Below, in pieces: positions 53,813-64,000 of a DNA stretch of 64,000 nt; position 1 is the stretch's first letter; each line of letters opens with the position of its first letter. Under the pieces are notes generated by a model. That model did not search any database. It saw nothing but the letters and a program-made list of their open reading frames with translations, and had not been told where the DNA came from. The DNA comes from Nocardioides solisilvae (GTDB lineage Bacteria > Actinomycetota > Actinomycetes > Propionibacteriales > Nocardioidaceae): NCBI RefSeq assembly GCF_003194625.1, contig NZ_QHKX01000001.1, forward strand, positions 310,001 to 374,000, read 5' to 3'. Made by a program: the position numbers and the translations under genes.

Positions 53813-53938
53813 GGAGCACAACCCTTCGATGAGGGCGCGCACTGCTCACGCCCGACTCCGCGCGACTATAGGGGAGCCGGCACCCGGCTGGCACCCCCGC
53901 GAGACGGCCTTCGGGACCAAGGTCTCGCGGCGCGCGCG

Positions 53939-56284
<2,346 letters not shown>

Positions 56285-56414
56285 GTGCGGCCTCCTGGGA
56301 CGTGCGTCGAAGTCCAACCGAGCCGGAGTCTACGCAGATGTGACCTGCCTCACGCCAGCCCCAGTTTCGCAGGAGCCCCTTGCGCAGGCGGTTTCCGCGC
56401 CCGGCCGGAGACGT

Positions 56415-56450
56415 CGAGAGCCCGCACGCCGGACGGCGTACGGGCTCTCG
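56415..56450 (-). terminator. Terminator between STAS gene and hppA
   Basis: CGAGAGCCCG (56415-56424) and CGGGCTCTCG (56441-56450) pair perfectly; after one mismatch the stem continues with ACGCC/GGCGT around a GGAC loop. It lies 16 bp downstream of the STAS stop. Confidence 0.75.
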
Positions 56451-56465
56451 GGAAGCGTCGGGGAG

Positions 56466-56801
56466 TCAGCCGGCGAGGGCGCTCGACTGGTCCTCGTGGA
56501 TCGCGAAGACCTTGGCCAGACCGGTGATCCGGAAGATCTTGAGCAGCCGGTCCTGGTTGCAGACCAGGGCGAGCGACCCGTCGTGGGCGCGCACCTTCTT
56601 CAAGCCGCCCACCAGGACGCCGAGGCCGGTGGAGTCCAGGAACTCCACGTCGGCCAGGTCGATGACGAGGTCGTACACGCCTGCGCCCACGAGCTCGGTG
56701 ATCTTGTCGCGGAGCTTGGGGGCGGTGTAGACGTCGATCTCGCCCCCGACAGCGACAACGGTCTTGCCGTCGACGTCGCGTGTCACAAGAGTCAGGTCCA
56801 C
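56466..56801 (-). CDS. STAS-domain anti-anti-sigma factor, BldG-like
   Basis: GTG 56801 after GAGGA gives 111 aa, a single STAS domain: [46 protein letters not shown] and [14 protein letters not shown]. Ser57 in DSTG is the phosphorylation site; the residue number equals the Ser57 I recall for Streptomyces BldG. Such proteins bind anti-sigma kinases when unphosphorylated and so free sigma factors. Divergent pairing with the helicase gene and proximity to hppA match the bldG locus of Streptomyces. The anti-sigma gene expected beside it is absent here. Confidence 0.9.
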   Translation of the reverse strand: MDLTLVTRDVDGKTVVAVGGEIDVYTAPKLRDKITELVGAGVYDLVIDLADVEFLDSTGLGVLVGGLKKVRAHDGSLALVCNQDRLLKIFRITGLAKVFAIHEDQSSALAG

Positions 56802-56924
56802 GTCGTGTTCCTCGGCCTTTCCGCGGGGGATCTCGCACGGTGCAGGGACGCACCTGTGCTGTCTGCGCAAGATATCAAACCACGCTTTGGGCTCTTGTCG
56901 GTCCTCCTTGCCAGACTTGTGGAC

Positions 56925-59273
56925 GTGCCGCCCCCCACGTCGACCTCCGCGACGACCTCCGCCACCCGGCCCACGGGCGCCCTCCTGGCGCGGCTGGGCG
57001 AGGGGCCGGGTCGCGAGGAGCGGCTCCGCCACGTCCGGGTGCTGCCCGCCCGCGAGGCGACCACGGAGCCCTGGCCCGCCTGGACGCACCCGGTGGTGCG
57101 CGAGGCCCTCGAGCGGCGCGGCGTCGCCGCGCCCTGGCGCCACCAGGTGGTCGCCGCCGACGCGGTGCGCGCCGGGCAGCACGTCGTGCTCGCCACCGGG
57201 ACGGCCTCGGGCAAGTCGCTCGCCTACCAGCTGCCGGCCCTCACCGCCGTCCTCGAGGGGCGGGGGTCCCGCGGGGAGCGGGGTGCGGGGGTGCTCTACC
57301 TCGCCCCCACCAAGGCGCTCGCCCACGACCAGCTGGCCGGGCTGACGGCGCTGCGCACGGGCGTGCGGGCCACCACCCACGACGGCGACAGCAGCCGCGA
57401 GCAGCGCGACTGGGCCCGCGACCACGCGGAGTACGTCCTGACCAACCCCGACATGCTGCACCGCTCGCTGCTGCCGGGGCACAGCCGGTGGGCCAAGTTC
57501 CTCGGCTCCCTGCAGGTCGTCGTGGTCGACGAGTGCCACCACTACCGCGGCGTCTTCGGCGCCCACGTCGCCCAGGTGCTGCGCCGGCTGCGCCGGGTCT
57601 GCGCGCTGTACGGCGCGTCCCCCACCTTCGTCCTGCTCTCGGCGACCGTCGCCGAGCCCGAGGAGGCGGCGCGGCGGCTGACCGGCCTCGACGTCCTCGC
57701 CCTCACCGCCGACCACTCCCCGCGGGGCGAGCTCACGGTCGGGCTCTGGGAGCCGCCGCTCACGTCGTTCACCGGCGAGAACGGCGCCCCGGTGCGGCGT
57801 GCGGCCTCCTCGGAGACGGCCGACCTCCTGGCCGACCTGGTGGTCGAGGGCGTCTCCACCCTGGCCTTCGTCCGCTCCCGCCGCGGGGTGGAGCAGGTGG
57901 CCGTCCGGGCCGCCGAGCTGCTCGACGAGGTCGACCCAGAGCTCCCCGCCCGGGTGGCCGCCTACCGCGGCGGCTACCTCCCCGAGGAGCGCCGCGCGCT
58001 GGAGGAGGCGCTGCGGGCCGGGCGGCTGCGCGGGCTCGCGGCGACCAACGCGCTCGAGCTGGGCATCGACATCAGCGGGCTGGACGCGGTGGTGCTGGCC
58101 GGCTTCCCGGGGACGCGGGCGGCGATGTGGCAGCAGATCGGGCGGGCGGGTCGCGAGGGCCAGGACGCGCTGGCGGTCCTGGTCGCGCGCGACGACCCGC
58201 TCGACACCTACCTGGTCGCCCATCCCGAGGCGCTCCTCGGCGCCCCGGTGGAGGCGACCGTCTTCGACCCCGGCAACCACTACGTCCTCGCGCCCCACCT
58301 CTGCGCCGCCGCCCACGAGGCACCGCTCACCGAGGCCGACCTGCCGCTCTTCGGCCCCACCGCCCGCGCGGCCGTCGACGGGCTCACCGAGGCCGGCCTG
58401 CTGCGGCGGCGCCCCCGCGGCTGGTACTGGACCGACCGCACCCGGCCGAGCGACCTGACCGACATCCGCAGCAGCGGCGGGGCGCCCTTCCAGCTGGTCG
58501 AGGAGTCCAGCGGCCGCGTGGTCGGCACCGTCGACGCCTCCAGCGCCCACGGCACCGCCCACCCCGGCGCGGTCTACCTCCACCGCGGCGAGTCCTGGCT
58601 GGTCACCGAGCTCGACCTGGTCGACCGGGTGGCGACCATGGAGCGCCGCGACGTCGACTTCTCCACCTCGGCCCGGGAGACCACCGAGATCACGATCGTC
58701 GCCGAGCGGGAGCACGAGCGATGGGGCGACTGCCGGCTCTCCCTCGGCGAGGTCGACGTGACGCACCAGGTCGTCTCCTTCCTCAGGCGCCGGCAGCCGA
58801 GCGGCGAGGTCGTCGCGGAGGAGCCCCTCGACCTCCCGCCGCGCGAGCTGCGGACCACGGCGGTGTGGTGGCAGGTCCCCGACCACGTGCTCGCCTCGGC
58901 GGGGCTGGACGCCGCCGACCTCCCTGGCAGCGCCCACGCCGCCGAGCACTGCTCGATCGGCCTGCTCCCCCTCTTCGCGACCTGCGACCGCTGGGACATC
59001 GGCGGGGTCTCGACCGCCCGCCACCCCGACACCGGGGTCCTCACCGTCTTCGTCCACGACGGCCACCCCGGCGGGGCCGGCTTCGCCGAGCGGGGGTTCC
59101 GCTCCGCCCGCGCCTGGCTCACCGCGACCCGCGACACCATCGCCGCCTGCGAGTGCGACGACGGCTGCCCGTCCTGCATCCAGTCCCCCAAGTGCGGCAA
59201 CCAGAACAACCCGCTCGACAAGCACGGCGCGTCGCGCCTGCTCGACCTGCTGCTGGACCACGCGGGCCGGTAG
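56925..59273 (+). CDS. DEAD/DEAH-box helicase with C-terminal cysteine cluster (YprA/MrfA type)
   Basis: GTG 56925 is the preferred start (782 aa); GTG 56919 and TTG codons are alternatives. The helicase core has GTASGKS (Walker A), [12 protein letters not shown] (DEAH-like), LLSATV (motif III) and GRAGREGQ (motif VI). The DUF1998-type C-terminus carries the four-cysteine cluster [10 protein letters not shown] ... KCGNQNN, a metal site typical of MrfA/YprA enzymes. MrfA-type helicases act with an exonuclease in mitomycin-lesion repair; the C-terminal nuclease partner is not in this window. The neighbours (STAS gene, Tad genes) match the conserved helicase locus in mycobacteria (Rv3649). Confidence 0.92.
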   Translation: MPPPTSTSATTSATRPTGALLARLGEGPGREERLRHVRVLPAREATTEPWPAWTHPVVREALERRGVAAPWRHQVVAADAVRAGQHVVLATGTASGKSLAYQLPALTAVLEGRGSRGERGAGVLYLAPTKALAHDQLAGLTALRTGVRATTHDGDSSREQRDWARDHAEYVLTNPDMLHRSLLPGHSRWAKFLGSLQVVVVDECHHYRGVFGAHVAQVLRRLRRVCALYGASPTFVLLSATVAEPEEAARRLTGLDVLALTADHSPRGELTVGLWEPPLTSFTGENGAPVRRAASSETADLLADLVVEGVSTLAFVRSRRGVEQVAVRAAELLDEVDPELPARVAAYRGGYLPEERRALEEALRAGRLRGLAATNALELGIDISGLDAVVLAGFPGTRAAMWQQIGRAGREGQDALAVLVARDDPLDTYLVAHPEALLGAPVEATVFDPGNHYVLAPHLCAAAHEAPLTEADLPLFGPTARAAVDGLTEAGLLRRRPRGWYWTDRTRPSDLTDIRSSGGAPFQLVEESSGRVVGTVDASSAHGTAHPGAVYLHRGESWLVTELDLVDRVATMERRDVDFSTSARETTEITIVAEREHERWGDCRLSLGEVDVTHQVVSFLRRRQPSGEVVAEEPLDLPPRELRTTAVWWQVPDHVLASAGLDAADLPGSAHAAEHCSIGLLPLFATCDRWDIGGVSTARHPDTGVLTVFVHDGHPGGAGFAERGFRSARAWLTATRDTIAACECDDGCPSCIQSPKCGNQNNPLDKHGASRLLDLLLDHAGR

Positions 59274-59284
59274 CGTGGCGCGCA
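59271..59284 (+). promoter_or_regulatory. TAGCGT box 7 nt before ATG 59284
   Basis: TAGCGT (59271-59276) overlaps the helicase stop codon and precedes ATG 59284 by 7 bases. No ribosome site is visible, so a leaderless transcript is possible even though read-through from the helicase would also reach it. Confidence 0.3.
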
Positions 59285-59598
59285 TGGTCGCTCTCGGTCT
59301 CGTCCTGATCGTCGTCGGCGTCATCGCGATCCTCTCGGCCCTCTTCGTCAGCGAGGGGCGGGCCGAGCTGCTCGGCATGGACCTGTCGGCCCTGTCGATC
59401 TTCCTCGTCGGCGTGGCCGCGGGCGCCTGCGTGATCTGGGGGATCAGCATCCTCAAGTGGGGCACGCGGCGCAGCCTCGCCGCCCGTCGTGAGCGCAAGG
59501 AGCTGCAGCAGCTCAACGCGAAGCTCGACCGTGCCGGCAGCCCCCGGAACGAGGAGCCCCGGGACCGCGACCGGGACCGCGGCGCCGACGGGGCGTGA
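59284..59598 (+). CDS. Small two-helix membrane protein
   Basis: ATG 59284 gives 104 aa; GTG 59275 would add three residues. Two transmembrane helices ([18 protein letters not shown] and [26 protein letters not shown]) are followed by a basic, then acidic, cytoplasmic tail ([15 protein letters not shown]). It resembles small actinobacterial envelope proteins of unknown role. It lies 10 bp after the helicase stop and overlaps the start of the permease remnant by 4 bp. Confidence 0.7.
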   Translation: MVALGLVLIVVGVIAILSALFVSEGRAELLGMDLSALSIFLVGVAAGACVIWGISILKWGTRRSLAARRERKELQQLNAKLDRAGSPRNEEPRDRDRDRGADGA

Positions 59599-60754
59599 CC
59601 GACCCCGCCCCGCGGCCGGCGCTCGAGCGGCGCCTGGGGCTGCGCGACGCGGTGGTGGTCGCCTACTGCAACGCCACCTCCTCGGCCCAGCTCGCCGCGG
59701 AGTACCCCACCTCCGGCGGCACCTACGTCTACGGCCGGGAGCGGCTGGGGAGTGGTGGGGCTTCCTGGCCGGTTGGGGCTTCGTGGTGGGCAAGACCGCC
59801 AGCTGCGCCGCGATGGCCCTCACCTTCGCCGCGTACGCCGCCCCCGCGGGCTGGGAGCGACCGGTCGCCGTCGTCGCCGTGGTGGCCCTGGCGACCGTCA
59901 ACTACCGCGGCGTCACCCGGACCGCCCGGCTCACCCGCGTCCTGCTCGCCGTGGCGCTCGCCTCCCTCGCCGTCGCGGTGACGGCCAGCCTGCTCGCCGA
60001 CGGGGCCGACCCCGGACGCGCCGCCGTCCCGCTCGAGGCCGACCTCGGCTGGTACGGCGTGCTGCAGTCGGCCGGTCTCCTCTTCTTCGCCTTCGCGGGC
60101 TACGCGCGGATCGCCACCCTCGGCGAGGAGGTCCGCGACCCGGCCCGGACCATCCCGCGGGCGGTCCAGCTCGCCCTGACCGCCGCCGTCGCCGTCTACG
60201 CGCTGGTGGCCGTCGCCCTGCTGTCCGCACTCGGGGCGGACGGGGTGGCCGCGACGCCTTCCCCCCTCGCGGCCGCCGTCGCCACCGGCCCGTGGCCCTG
60301 GGCAGGCCCGGCCGTGCGGGTCGGGGCCGCCGCGGCCGCCCTGGGCGCGCTGCTCGCCCTCGTCGCGGGGATCGGGCGCACCACCCTCGCCATGGCCCGC
60401 GAGCAGGACCTGCCGGGCTGGCTGGCGGCCGTCCACCCGCGCTTCCACGTGCCGCGCCGGGCCGAGGTCGCGCTCGCCGCGGTGGTCTGCGCGCTCGCGC
60501 TCTCCGTCGACCTGCGCGGGGCGATCGGCTTCTCCTCCTTCGGGGTCCTCCTCTACTACCTCGTGGCCAACCTCTCCGCGCTCACCCAGGACGCCACCCA
60601 CCGGCGCTTCCCGCGCCTCCTCCAGGTCGTCGGCGCCGCCGGCTGCGTCGTGCTCGTCGTCACGCTGCCCGCGGCCTCGGTGGCGACGGGTCTCGTCGTC
60701 CTGGCCCTCGGGGTCGGCTGGCGGGCCGCGCGGAGGGGACGCGTGCGGGGCTGA
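59595..60754 (+). pseudogene. APC-family amino acid permease with internal deletion and frameshift
   Basis: GTG 59595 gives [13 protein letters not shown], the start of an APC permease, but it then jumps straight to [16 protein letters not shown]. About 40 residues (the first helix with its GAMIGAG motif and part of the second) are missing in frame. At about 59750, after YVYGRERLG, the frame shifts by one base; the protein continues one frame over as [18 protein letters not shown] through the remaining helices to 60754. Adding one G after CTGGGG would restore it. The deletion junction GTGGTGGTCGCC is a plausible short repeat. Without helix 1, transport is very unlikely. Confidence 0.8.
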
Positions 60755-61115
60755 CGGTGCCCCCGAGGTCCGGGCCCGCCCGGGCGACCGCCCGCAGGGT
60801 GCCGATGGTGCCCAGCACGGCGGGCGGTGCCACCTCGACCTCCACCTCGAGCCACGCGGCGGTGGCGCGGCAGCGGACCAGCGCGGCCCCGTTGGCCTCG
60901 GCCAGCACCCCCGCCCGACCGCACCCGTCACCGCCGGCCAGCTGCTCCGTCGCTCCCGCCAGGGCCGCCAGGTCGGCGGCGGCCTGCGCCGTGCGGTGGG
61001 CGTGCACCAGCCCGACGACGCCCGCGACCGCACCGGCGACGAGGAGCAGCACCCCGGCCCCCGCGACCACCAGGACGGTCGCCGCTCCCCGCTCCGACCG
61101 GGCCCGCCGCGTCAC
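60660..61115 (-). CDS. Tad-associated exported protein, Rv3654c-like
   Basis: GTG 61115 overlaps the TadE stop (GTGA) and gives 151 aa. A short basic start (RRARSERG) precedes a hydrophobic helix (AATVLVVAGAGVLLLVAGAVAGVVGL) and then HRTAQAAADLAALAGAT, the helical pattern of TadE/pilin-like proteins called 'helicase/secretion neighborhood TadE-like'. It lacks the Glu at position +5 after the Gly. About 95 bp of its 3' end overlap the permease remnant on the other strand, which sets its Pro/Arg-rich tail. Confidence 0.78.
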   Translation of the reverse strand: MTRRARSERGAATVLVVAGAGVLLLVAGAVAGVVGLVHAHRTAQAAADLAALAGATEQLAGGDGCGRAGVLAEANGAALVRCRATAAWLEVEVEVAPPAVLGTIGTLRAVARAGPDLGGTVSPARVPSARPASRPRGPGRRDPSPPRPRAA

Positions 61116-61492
61116 GGCGGCACCTCCAGGGCCGCCACGGCCTCGGCCTGCACCGTGGGGGTCCGCAAGTCGCCCAGCCGACCCGGGGCACGGAGGGTCG
61201 TGGCCCTGACCCGGACCACGACCACCCCCTCGCCGACCTCCACCTCGATGCCGGAGCCGGGCCCCGCGACCCGTCGCCCCAGGGCGAGCGCGTCCGCCCG
61301 GGAGTCGCCCCGCGCCAGCGCACGCGCGGTCTCCCGGGCGGCGTCGACGACCCGCACCTGGGCGATCCCGAGGGAGACCATCCACGCCAGCACCAGGACC
61401 AGCGCCACGAGCACCGGGATGCCGAGCGCGAGCTCGGCGGTCACCGCCCCGCCCTGGTCGCGGCGCCGCCCGGGACGACGGGTCCGGGTCAC
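61112..61492 (-). CDS. TadE-like pilus minor pilin, Rv3655c-like
   Basis: GTG 61492 overlaps the pilin stop (GTGA) and gives 126 aa. It has the prepilin-type site G/AVTAE followed by a helix LALGIPVLVALVLVLAWMVSL and AQVRVVDAARETARALARGD, the classic TadE pattern. Minor pilins of this type are processed at the membrane and assembled with the Flp pilin by the Tad machinery. Confidence 0.88.
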   Translation of the reverse strand: MTRTRRPGRRRDQGGAVTAELALGIPVLVALVLVLAWMVSLGIAQVRVVDAARETARALARGDSRADALALGRRVAGPGSGIEVEVGEGVVVVRVRATTLRAPGRLGDLRTPTVQAEAVAALEVPP

Positions 61493-61716
61493 CCGATGCC
61501 CAGCAGCTCGAGCACGTGGTCGAAGAGCGTCTTGAGCAGGTTGTCGCCGAAGCCGCCCGTCAGCAGCTTGAAGAGCAGGCCGGCCAGGCCGGCCCCGGCG
61601 GCGGTGCCGACCGCGTACTCCGCCGTCGTGATGCCCCGCTCGTCGCGGCCGCCCTCCGGCGCACCCGCGTCCTGCACCTGCTCGTGCTGCTGCTCCGTCT
61701 CCCGGTCGATCTCCAT
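61489..61716 (-). CDS. Flp-type pilin, DUF4244 (Rv3656c-like)
   Basis: ATG 61716 after GGGAGGAG gives 75 aa. An acidic leader (EIDRETEQQHEQVQDAG) is followed by the prepilin cleavage site RG/ITTAEYAV with Glu at +5 and a helix AVGTAAGAGLAGLLFKLL. This is the major small pilin of the actinobacterial Tad locus. It starts a four-base-overlap chain with the TadE-like and Rv3654c-like genes. It is separated from tadC by two unrelated genes. Confidence 0.9.
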   Translation of the reverse strand: MEIDRETEQQHEQVQDAGAPEGGRDERGITTAEYAVGTAAGAGLAGLLFKLLTGGFGDNLLKTLFDHVLELLGIG

Positions 61717-61857
61717 CGGCACTCCTCCCTCGCTGCGACCGCCCGCTGCGGTCGTCCGGGGACGAGCCTGTCCGGGAACGGAGACGGACGGCGGCGGGCG
61801 GCGGCTCTCCTGTGGGGAACCCCGGAGGCCGCGGGCCCTGTGCACCGCCAGCGGCCG

Positions 61858-62244
61858 CTACGCGGGTCGGGAGGGCCCGGTGGGGCGCGTGGGCTCGAGC
61901 ACCGCCGCCGCCAGGGCGGCACTCCTCAGCTCGGCGACCTCGGCGTAGCCGGGCGCCTCGAGCATGCGGCGGAAGGCCCCCGGCGAGGGGTACCAGACCA
62001 GCATCACGCTGTCCCACGGCTCGTCGCCGACCAGGGTCGGCCCGCCCTGGCCGAGGTAGAGCACACGCGCCCCGACCTGCTCGACGTACGGCGCGGCCCG
62101 GCGCAGGTACTCGGCGTACCGCTCCCGCCCGCCGTCGGCGGCGTAGCGCAGCAGGTTGAGCATGACGAAGGGCTCGTCGGGCGCGGACGCCCAGAACTCG
62201 GCGAGGTCCTCGGCGGAGGGGTCGACGTGGGGCACCCGCGTCAT
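61858..62244 (-). CDS. DUF1330-like protein
   Basis: ATG 62244 overlaps the upstream stop (ATGA), giving 128 aa. The pattern PFVMLNLLRYAADGGRERYAEYLRRA ... GARVLYLGQ ... WDSVMLVWYPSPGAFRRML ... ELRSAALA fits the DUF1330/dimeric alpha-beta barrel family. Such proteins are small ferredoxin-fold dimers of unknown or catalytic function. It is coupled to the PapA-like gene, suggesting one pathway. It is not a usual part of Tad loci. Confidence 0.8.
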   Translation of the reverse strand: MTRVPHVDPSAEDLAEFWASAPDEPFVMLNLLRYAADGGRERYAEYLRRAAPYVEQVGARVLYLGQGGPTLVGDEPWDSVMLVWYPSPGAFRRMLEAPGYAEVAELRSAALAAAVLEPTRPTGPSRPA

Positions 62245-63653
62245 CCTGCCGGGGCGACGGCCGGCGCGCGCGCCGGGGCCGGGCGGGGGTCGAGCTCGGC
62301 CAGCACGGCCCGGCGGATCGTGACCGACAGCGTCGCCACCCAGGCCCCGCACTCCGGCGTCGCGGGGTGCCGTGCCTCGAGGAAGGTGCGCTCCGGCAGG
62401 CAGCTGATCCACAGGTGGAGCTGGTCCCCCGCCGGCACGTGCCCGAGGTAGGCCTGGGCCCGGTGCGTGCGCCAGGCCTCCACCCCCGGACCCGTCCGGT
62501 GGTCGACCACCGCGAGGACAAAGCTGGGGCGCACCGGCACGCCGAGGAGCCGGCTGACCACGGGCGCCGGCAGCGGTTCGACGCCCGACCGGTCGCAGGT
62601 CTCGCGGACCTCGCGCGCGAGCGCGACCAGCGGGGCCGCGGGGTCCACCACGAGCGGGAGCGGGACGATCCCCGTGAACCAGCCGATCGAGCCGGCCTGC
62701 TCCTCGCTGCGCCCCGGGACCGCGAGCAGCGCCGGGACCGCCACGGGTGCCACGCCCTCCAGCGCCGCGACCGCGCGCAGCGCCAACGCCAGCAGGGCGT
62801 CCTCCAGGCGGGTCTCCCGCTCGGCCAGCAGCTCGGCCAGCTCGCCGGTCTCGCCAGCCGTCGCCAGGGGCATGGAGACCAGCTCGTGGGCCAGCCGGTC
62901 GGTGCGCCGCACGCCCGAGGCCGGCGGCAGCCCCGGCACCCCGCCGCCAGCGAGGAGCGCGCGCCAGGGCTCGAGCCGCGGGTCGTCGGGGCCCACGCCC
63001 GCGAGTCGCTCCCGCTCGGCGACCGCGTGGTCGAGGTGGCTGGCTGGCAGGGCCAGGAGGGGGTCGGGCCCGTCGCCCCGCGCGTAGGCCCGGTGCAGCA
63101 ACGGGATCTCGTCGACGGCGGCGTGCAGCGACCCGAGGTCGAAGGCGACGTGGTCGAAGGCGGCGTACAGCGTGACGTGGACGCCGTCGTCGACTGTGAG
63201 GAACCCGGCCCGCGGCCAGACGTGCGGTTGGGCGGTGGCGGAGAGGTGCTCGGTCACGCAGGCGTGGGCCGCCCGGGCGTCGTCCAGCACCCCGAAGGCC
63301 AGCGGCTCGAACTCGGTCGCGCCGGGCGGCAGCACCACGCGGGTGAACCCGTCGCCCGCGCGCCGGTAGTCGCAGCGCAGGCCCTCGTGCCGGTCGAAGA
63401 AGCTCGCCAGCGCCGCCGCCACGGACGACGGCTCGGCGCTCTCGAGGCGGCAGGAGAAGCCGATCCACGGCGCCTCCGCGGGGTCCTCCCCCGCGTGGCC
63501 GAGCGAGGCCACCAGGTGGTGGTGCTGGTCCACGGTGAGCGGGCGCGGGTCGGGTGGCGCGTCCCGCCACGCGGCCTCGCACCGGCGCGACGGCACCCAC
63601 GCCGTCACCCTCCCGGGGCGCACGTGTGCAGCCCCCACGTTGGTCGTACGCAC
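62241..63653 (-). CDS. Condensation-domain-like acyltransferase, PapA-related
   Basis: GTG 63653 (GGAGGG upstream) gives 470 aa. The acyltransferase fold is recognised by PLTVDQHHHLVASLG at the N-terminus, AAFDHVAFDLGSLHA in place of HHxxxDG (His and the second Asp retained, first His replaced by Asp), IGWFTGIVPL and a C-terminal core. PapA-type and nonribosomal-peptide condensation enzymes share this pattern. With a non-consensus motif its substrate is uncertain. It has its own promoter-like element upstream and sits between tadC and the pilin gene with a DUF1330 partner. Confidence 0.7.
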   Translation of the reverse strand: MRTTNVGAAHVRPGRVTAWVPSRRCEAAWRDAPPDPRPLTVDQHHHLVASLGHAGEDPAEAPWIGFSCRLESAEPSSVAAALASFFDRHEGLRCDYRRAGDGFTRVVLPPGATEFEPLAFGVLDDARAAHACVTEHLSATAQPHVWPRAGFLTVDDGVHVTLYAAFDHVAFDLGSLHAAVDEIPLLHRAYARGDGPDPLLALPASHLDHAVAERERLAGVGPDDPRLEPWRALLAGGGVPGLPPASGVRRTDRLAHELVSMPLATAGETGELAELLAERETRLEDALLALALRAVAALEGVAPVAVPALLAVPGRSEEQAGSIGWFTGIVPLPLVVDPAAPLVALAREVRETCDRSGVEPLPAPVVSRLLGVPVRPSFVLAVVDHRTGPGVEAWRTHRAQAYLGHVPAGDQLHLWISCLPERTFLEARHPATPECGAWVATLSVTIRRAVLAELDPRPAPARAPAVAPAG

Positions 63654-63718
63654 AACCCGGCCCTCCCTGCTGGGTCCTCGCCACCCCCGCGCGCCCGGAC
63701 GCGCCGGCGAGGGACCAC

Positions 63719-63748
63719 ACGCTGGCGGCACTCGCCGGACCCTGTCAA
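63719..63748 (-). promoter_or_regulatory. Promoter-like TTGACA-N18-CAGCGT
   Basis: On the minus strand a perfect TTGACA (63748-63743) is followed after 18 bp by CAGCGT (63724-63719), about 65 bp before the start of the PapA-like gene. It suggests that the two inserted genes have their own transcript. Confidence 0.4.
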
Positions 63749-63769
63749 GGGTCGTCCCGCCGGCCCGGC

Positions 63770-64000
63770 TCAGCGGACGCCGAGCTGGGCGGCCAGCCCG
63801 GCGACCACGGGCACGACGCCCAGGAGCAGGAACGCCGGCAGCAGGCAGAGCCCCAGCGGCAGCGCCGCGCGCACCCCGACCGCCCTCGCGCGGTCCTCGG
63901 CACCCGCCCGCTCCCGCTCCGCCAGCTGGTCGGCCAGGGCCTCGACGGTCTCCCGCACCGAGGCGCCCGTCTGGTGGGAGCGCGCCAGGGTCCGGCCCAG
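63770..64000 (-). CDS. tadC: TadC-like type II secretion F-domain protein, partial
   Basis: The frame is open to the right window edge; the 76 visible residues are the C-terminus of a T2SSF/TadC protein: SHQTGASVRETVEALADQLAERERAGAEDRARAVGVRAALPL, then a membrane helix CLLPAFLLLGVVPVVAGL. The pattern GASVxExLxxxAxxxR with a final helix before the stop is typical. TadB/C form the membrane platform of the Tad pilus. Genes for tadA/tadB are expected upstream, outside the window. Confidence 0.88.
   Translation of the reverse strand: MGRTLARSHQTGASVRETVEALADQLAERERAGAEDRARAVGVRAALPLGLCLLPAFLLLGVVPVVAGLAAQLGVR

Overview
The window is very GC-rich (roughly 70-75 %), uses many GTG starts and carries actinobacterial gene families throughout. 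These include DUF222/13E12 HNH proteins, a WS/DGAT acyltransferase, a BldG-like STAS protein, Tad/Flp pilus genes, and topoisomerase I with repeated C-terminal modules and a lysine-rich tail. A Nocardioides-like member of the Nocardioidaceae or a close relative is the best guess; this is an inference from gene content and style. There is no rRNA, CRISPR array, integrase, transposase or prophage. The only RNA gene found is one tRNA-Thr(CGT).

0-14.5 kb is a mosaic of small units. It holds a DUF1360 membrane protein (5' end outside the window), an anchored coiled-coil protein, a frameshifted GntP permease, a metallothionein-like protein and a DUF222/HNH protein. It also holds a two-component system in which kinase and regulator have both lost parts at one junction. 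A tight three-gene operon (11886 down to 7360) encodes a fatty-acyl-reductase-like SDR, a large protein with a C-terminal half resembling cyanobacterial acyl-ACP reductase, and a WS/DGAT; it looks like a wax-ester or neutral-lipid pathway. A secreted double-PepSY protein sits behind phased operator-like repeats.

14.5-25.2 kb is a sulfate-ester acquisition unit. A ROK regulator, a lipoprotein binding protein, two permeases, a double-ATPase ABC protein, a formylglycine-generating enzyme and a sulfatase read on the minus strand, mostly with 1-8 bp overlaps. A TauD/Rv3406-type alkylsulfatase dioxygenase is divergent. Sulfatase and maturase lack signal peptides, so the design appears to be import first, desulfate inside.

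25.2-64 kb follows a conserved actinobacterial housekeeping order that I recall from Streptomyces and Mycobacterium (TAP-like hydrolase - holB - tmk - topA - methyltransferase - hppA - bldG-like STAS | helicase - tad genes). It is interrupted by genes for exported proteins: an RTX-repeat protein, an immune-inhibitor-A metalloprotease, a purple-acid-phosphatase-like phosphoesterase, and three large proteins (about 610, 1033 and 1791 aa). Two of the large proteins share a paralogous block of about 200 residues, and all three end in a Pro/Thr linker plus a similar basic beta-module. A histidine-kinase-like protein with an N-terminal HTH and a degenerate ATP site is co-transcribed with a DUF1059 protein. 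The right end holds the pilin-like genes of a Tad locus, split by a PapA-like/DUF1330 pair, and an APC permease with both a deletion and a frameshift.

Three loci (GntP, two-component system, APC permease) carry small lesions. They are either pseudogenes or base-level errors, and only read-level data can decide. Several genes show a TAnnnT box 6-7 nt before the start codon, suggesting leaderless transcription.
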